Shown here: one piece after another, positions 40,144-42,477 of the stretch
Numbering within the stretch: position 1 is the first letter of the stretch
Layout: each line of letters opens with the position of its first letter
Assembly (NCBI GenBank): GCA_023412745.1
Contig: JAEZBZ010000033.1
Coordinates: forward strand, 1 to 42,477
Reading direction: 5' to 3'
DNA from: Pseudomonadota bacterium
GTDB taxonomy: Bacteria > Pseudomonadota > Alphaproteobacteria > Rhizobiales > Hyphomicrobiaceae
Length of the DNA stretch: 42,477 nt
Notes under the pieces: generated by a model
The model's input: only the letters and a program-made list of their open reading frames with translations
What the model was told of the DNA's origin: nothing
Databases searched by the model: none
Position numbers and translations under genes: made by a program

Positions 40144-41388
40144 GTGCTCGATCCGATCGATCTCAATCGCCGGCATCTGCGCGCCTTTTGCGAGGTCGTC
40201 GACTGCGGGAGCATTTCGCAAGCAGCCAGGCGCGTGCATATCTCGCAGCCGGCCATCACGCAGGGGATTGCGAAGCTCGAGCACACGCTCGGTGCTGCGC
40301 TCTTCGCCAGAGCAAGCACGGGCATGATCCCGACCAAGGCCGGCGGCATCATGGCCCGGCGCTCGGCCAGGGCCCTCGACAAGATCCGGGCCGGCGCGAT
40401 GGCTGCCCACGGTGGCCCGCAAGCCCGCAAGGGTTTCGCGGGATTTGACCGCCTGATCACCGGCCCGCAATTGCGGGCCTTGCTGGCTGTGGCCGAGGCG
40501 CGGAACTTCTCGCTCGCCGCACGCACGGTCGGAATCTCGCAGCCATCGCTACATCGATTGGCTCGCGACCTCGAGCGCGTTGCCGGTGTCACGCTTTACA
40601 CGCGTACGCAGCAAGGGATCGCGCTGACGCACGCAGCCGAGGAACTGGCCCGCAATGCCCGCCTTGCGTTCGCGGAGCTGCAGCAGGGCTTCGAGGAGCT
40701 CGCCGCGCTCAGGGGAGAAGACCAGGGCAGCTTGACGGTTGGCGTGCTGCCGCTGACGCGAACCGCCATCCTGCCTCGAGCGATCAAGGCACTTGCACAG
40801 TGCAGGCCGGAGACCCGTGTCCGCGTCGTTGACGGGTCTTACAATGACCTGTTGCACGAGTTGCGGCATGGCGGCATCGACGTCCTGATCGGTGCGTTGC
40901 GATTTCCTGCGCCGATCGACGACGTGGTCCAGACGCCGCTGTTCGAGGATTGGCTGTCGGTGATCGGACGGCGCGGACATCCGCTGGCGGGCCGTCGCCG
41001 CCTCTCGGTGCGCGATCTTGCAGCTTATCCCTGGATCGCGCCGCGGCCGGGGCCGCCGGGGCGTGCGCAGTTCGACGCGCTGTTCGGAAAAACGCGTATC
41101 AAGGCGCGGGAAGGGCTCGTCGAGGCAAGCTCTTTAATTGTCATCCGCGGCTTGCTGATGGAAAGCGATCGGCTCACGCTGCTTTCGGCCCGCCAGGTGG
41201 AGCGGGAGATCCGGCACGACATGCTCGAGATCATTCCCTTCAAGGTCCAGCAGGCCCCCCGCTCGATCGGCACCACGATTCGCCGCGACTGGCGGCCGAC
41301 GCCGACGCAGGCCTTGTTCCTCGACTTGCTGCGCGATGTTTGCGCGAGTGCGAGCCAGCCGGCTGTTGCCTATTCGGATTTTGAATAG
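40144..41388 (+). CDS. LysR-type regulator with two tandem N-terminal HTH domains
   Basis: 414 residues from a GTG at 40144, about 110 more than a standard LysR protein. Residues 7-66 are one LysR HTH (LRAFCEVVDCGSISQAARRV, SQPAITQGIAKLE). Residues 106-165 are a second (LRALLAVAEARNFSLAARTV, SQPSLHRLARDLE). A normal effector-binding domain follows from about residue 195 (GSLTVGVLPLTRTAILPRA). It is divergent from the ring-cleavage operon and is its likely regulator, responding to a substrate or ring-fission product. The two HTHs are clearly similar in sequence, so duplication is likely. Confidence 0.9.
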   Translation: MLDPIDLNRRHLRAFCEVVDCGSISQAARRVHISQPAITQGIAKLEHTLGAALFARASTGMIPTKAGGIMARRSARALDKIRAGAMAAHGGPQARKGFAGFDRLITGPQLRALLAVAEARNFSLAARTVGISQPSLHRLARDLERVAGVTLYTRTQQGIALTHAAEELARNARLAFAELQQGFEELAALRGEDQGSLTVGVLPLTRTAILPRAIKALAQCRPETRVRVVDGSYNDLLHELRHGGIDVLIGALRFPAPIDDVVQTPLFEDWLSVIGRRGHPLAGRRRLSVRDLAAYPWIAPRPGPPGRAQFDALFGKTRIKAREGLVEASSLIVIRGLLMESDRLTLLSARQVEREIRHDMLEIIPFKVQQAPRSIGTTIRRDWRPTPTQALFLDLLRDVCASASQPAVAYSDFE

Positions 41389-41465
41389 CCTTCGCGCACA
41401 ACCAACTTCAACCCCCGCCGTGACGGCTGATAACGATTTGGCCGTTGCTCTCCGCGGGGTGTCGC

Positions 41466-42404
41466 ATGACAACCAGCAGTTCACCGTCGCACGGTCACAC
41501 CGATAATCTGCCCGAAGTTGCCTTCCTCGGGTTCGGGGAGGCCGCGACGGCCTTCGCTCGCGGATTCGCACGCTCGGTTCCGGTCGCGTGCATCGCCTAC
41601 GACATCAAGACGGAGGCCGATGGTCCATAGCGCGAGGCGAAGCTTGCCTGCTACGCAGCGGCCGGTGTGCGAGTAGGCCTATCGCCCGCCGATGCATTTG
41701 CCACAGCCGGGGTCGTGTTCTCGCTGGTGACCGCCGGCCAGGCATTGTCCGCGGCTCGCGCCGTGGCGGCGCACCTGCCCGCCGGTGCCCTTTATCTCGA
41801 CTGCAACTCGTGCGCACCGCAGACGAAACAGCAGGCCGCGCTTCTTATCGAGGCCGCCGGGGCGCGCTACGTCGACGTTGCCGTCATGGCGCCGGTGCAC
41901 CCTCTGCTTCATCGCACACCGCTGCTGGTCAGCGGCCCGCACGCCGAAGACGTGCTCATCGTAGCCGCTGCACTGGATATGGATGCCAGGGACGCCATGG
42001 GCGGCGTCGGCCACGCCTCATCGATCAAGCTTGTACGCTCGATCATGATGAAGGGGCTCGAAGCATTGGCGGTCGAATGCGTTCTCGCAGGGCGCAAGCT
42101 CGGCGTCGACGATGTCGTGCTCGCGTCGCTGGAGCAGACCTATCCAGGCTTCGGCTGGGATCGGCGCACTGGCCAGATGCTCCAGCGCGTTATGGTGCAC
42201 GGAATTCGCAGGGCTGTAGAAATGGACGAGGCGGCCCGCATGGTCGCGGAACTGGGCCTGCCGTTTGCCATGGCGAGCGCAACGGTTGAGTGGCAGCGGC
42301 GGGTCGGCGCCCTTGGCCTCAAGAGACACCAGACCGTGCTCGACGACGCACCGCGCCGCGCACGCGCCGACGCGATCATTGAAGCCCTCGACGAACAAAC
42401 ATGA
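41466..42404 (+). pseudogene. NAD-binding/DUF1932 dehydrogenase interrupted by an in-frame amber codon
   Basis: A single frame reads from the ATG at 41466 through a TAG at 41628-41630 to the stop at 42402. Before the TAG are 54 codons with a Rossmann opening (VAFLGFGEAATAFARGFA). After it, REAKLACYAAAGVRVG continues the same domain without a shift. Then come the NAD_binding_2 part (YLDCNSCAPQTKQQA, VDVAVMAPVHPLL) and a DUF1932 C-terminal domain (ASSIKLVRSIMMKGLEAL, YPGFGWDRRTG). Intact, it would be a 312-residue 3-hydroxyacid-dehydrogenase-like enzyme. One base change explains the stop; sequencing error or amber readthrough are alternatives. It follows the LysR gene on the same strand. Confidence 0.82.
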
Positions 42405-42477
42405 GAAGGCCTGAGCGACAGGTCCTCGAAACAACAGGAGGAAATAGGAGCACCGATTACTCAGTCCTTTCCAGAAG

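Noticed and set aside
42405..42477. Start of a further gene at the right edge
   Set aside because: AGGAGGAAATAGGAG looks like a ribosome-binding site, but no ATG, GTG or TTG at proper distance is visible before the window ends.

Overview
The window looks like a chromosomal stretch of a high-GC alphaproteobacterium, most like the Bradyrhizobium/Rhodopseudomonas group. I infer this from codon use, the density of ABC and TRAP importers beside small oxidoreductases, and Tat-type signal peptides on two binding proteins. No rRNA, tRNA, CRISPR array or intact insertion sequence was seen. Almost everything is catabolic: importers, dehydrogenases, thiamine-diphosphate enzymes, hydantoinase-type enzymes and ring-cleavage enzymes, with local regulators.

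Layout. 1-2.1 kb: the end of a TRAP transporter permease, an isopropylmalate/isocitrate-dehydrogenase-family enzyme and the decayed remains of a MoxR/CoxD-type AAA ATPase. 2.2-28.9 kb: a large catabolic region with a polar amino acid ABC importer, two DadA-like flavoproteins, an Ldh2-family dehydrogenase, a tricarballylate-dehydrogenase-like flavoprotein, an acetolactate-synthase-like enzyme, a two-subunit sulfopyruvate-decarboxylase-like enzyme, a D-2-hydroxyacid dehydrogenase, an aminotransferase, an SDR, an aldehyde dehydrogenase, a GntR/FCD regulator, HyuA/HyuB, a PotABCD-type importer with a DpaA-like gene at its end, and a PhzF-family gene. 29.0-30.6 kb: a very GC-rich islet with a truncated parA, a ribbon-helix-helix protein and a membrane/coiled-coil protein, apparently left from a plasmid or integrative element. 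30.7-35.4 kb: a branched-chain-type ABC importer in which LivM, LivG and LivF are fused into one chain. 36.0-42.4 kb: an SDR that lacks its catalytic Tyr/Lys, a meta-cleavage operon (VOC extradiol dioxygenase, RraA/CHA-type aldolase, GalB-like hydratase, orphan ModA-like protein), a divergent LysR regulator with two HTH domains, and a DUF1932-type dehydrogenase broken by an in-frame stop.

The main discovery is regulatory. Six intergenic regions between 5.3 and 27.9 kb carry the same uncommon motif, two copies of GTATRC 10 bp apart (TTGTATRC-N4-GTATRC, with some drift in the second copy). They stand before or between ten transcription units, about 24 genes, including the operon that encodes the only GntR regulator in the window. 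I infer one locally autoregulated catabolic regulon. Its enzymes could form a route amino or hydroxy acid -> 2-oxoacid -> aldehyde -> acid. This resembles cysteate/sulfolactate metabolism in enzyme families (ComC-, SlcC- and ComDE-like), but no desulfonating enzyme is present, so the substrate is unknown.

The second theme is enzymes that keep their fold but lose a key residue or partner: PhzF without its Glu, an SDR without YxxxK, DpaA without DpaB, and a ModA-like protein without signal peptide or transporter.
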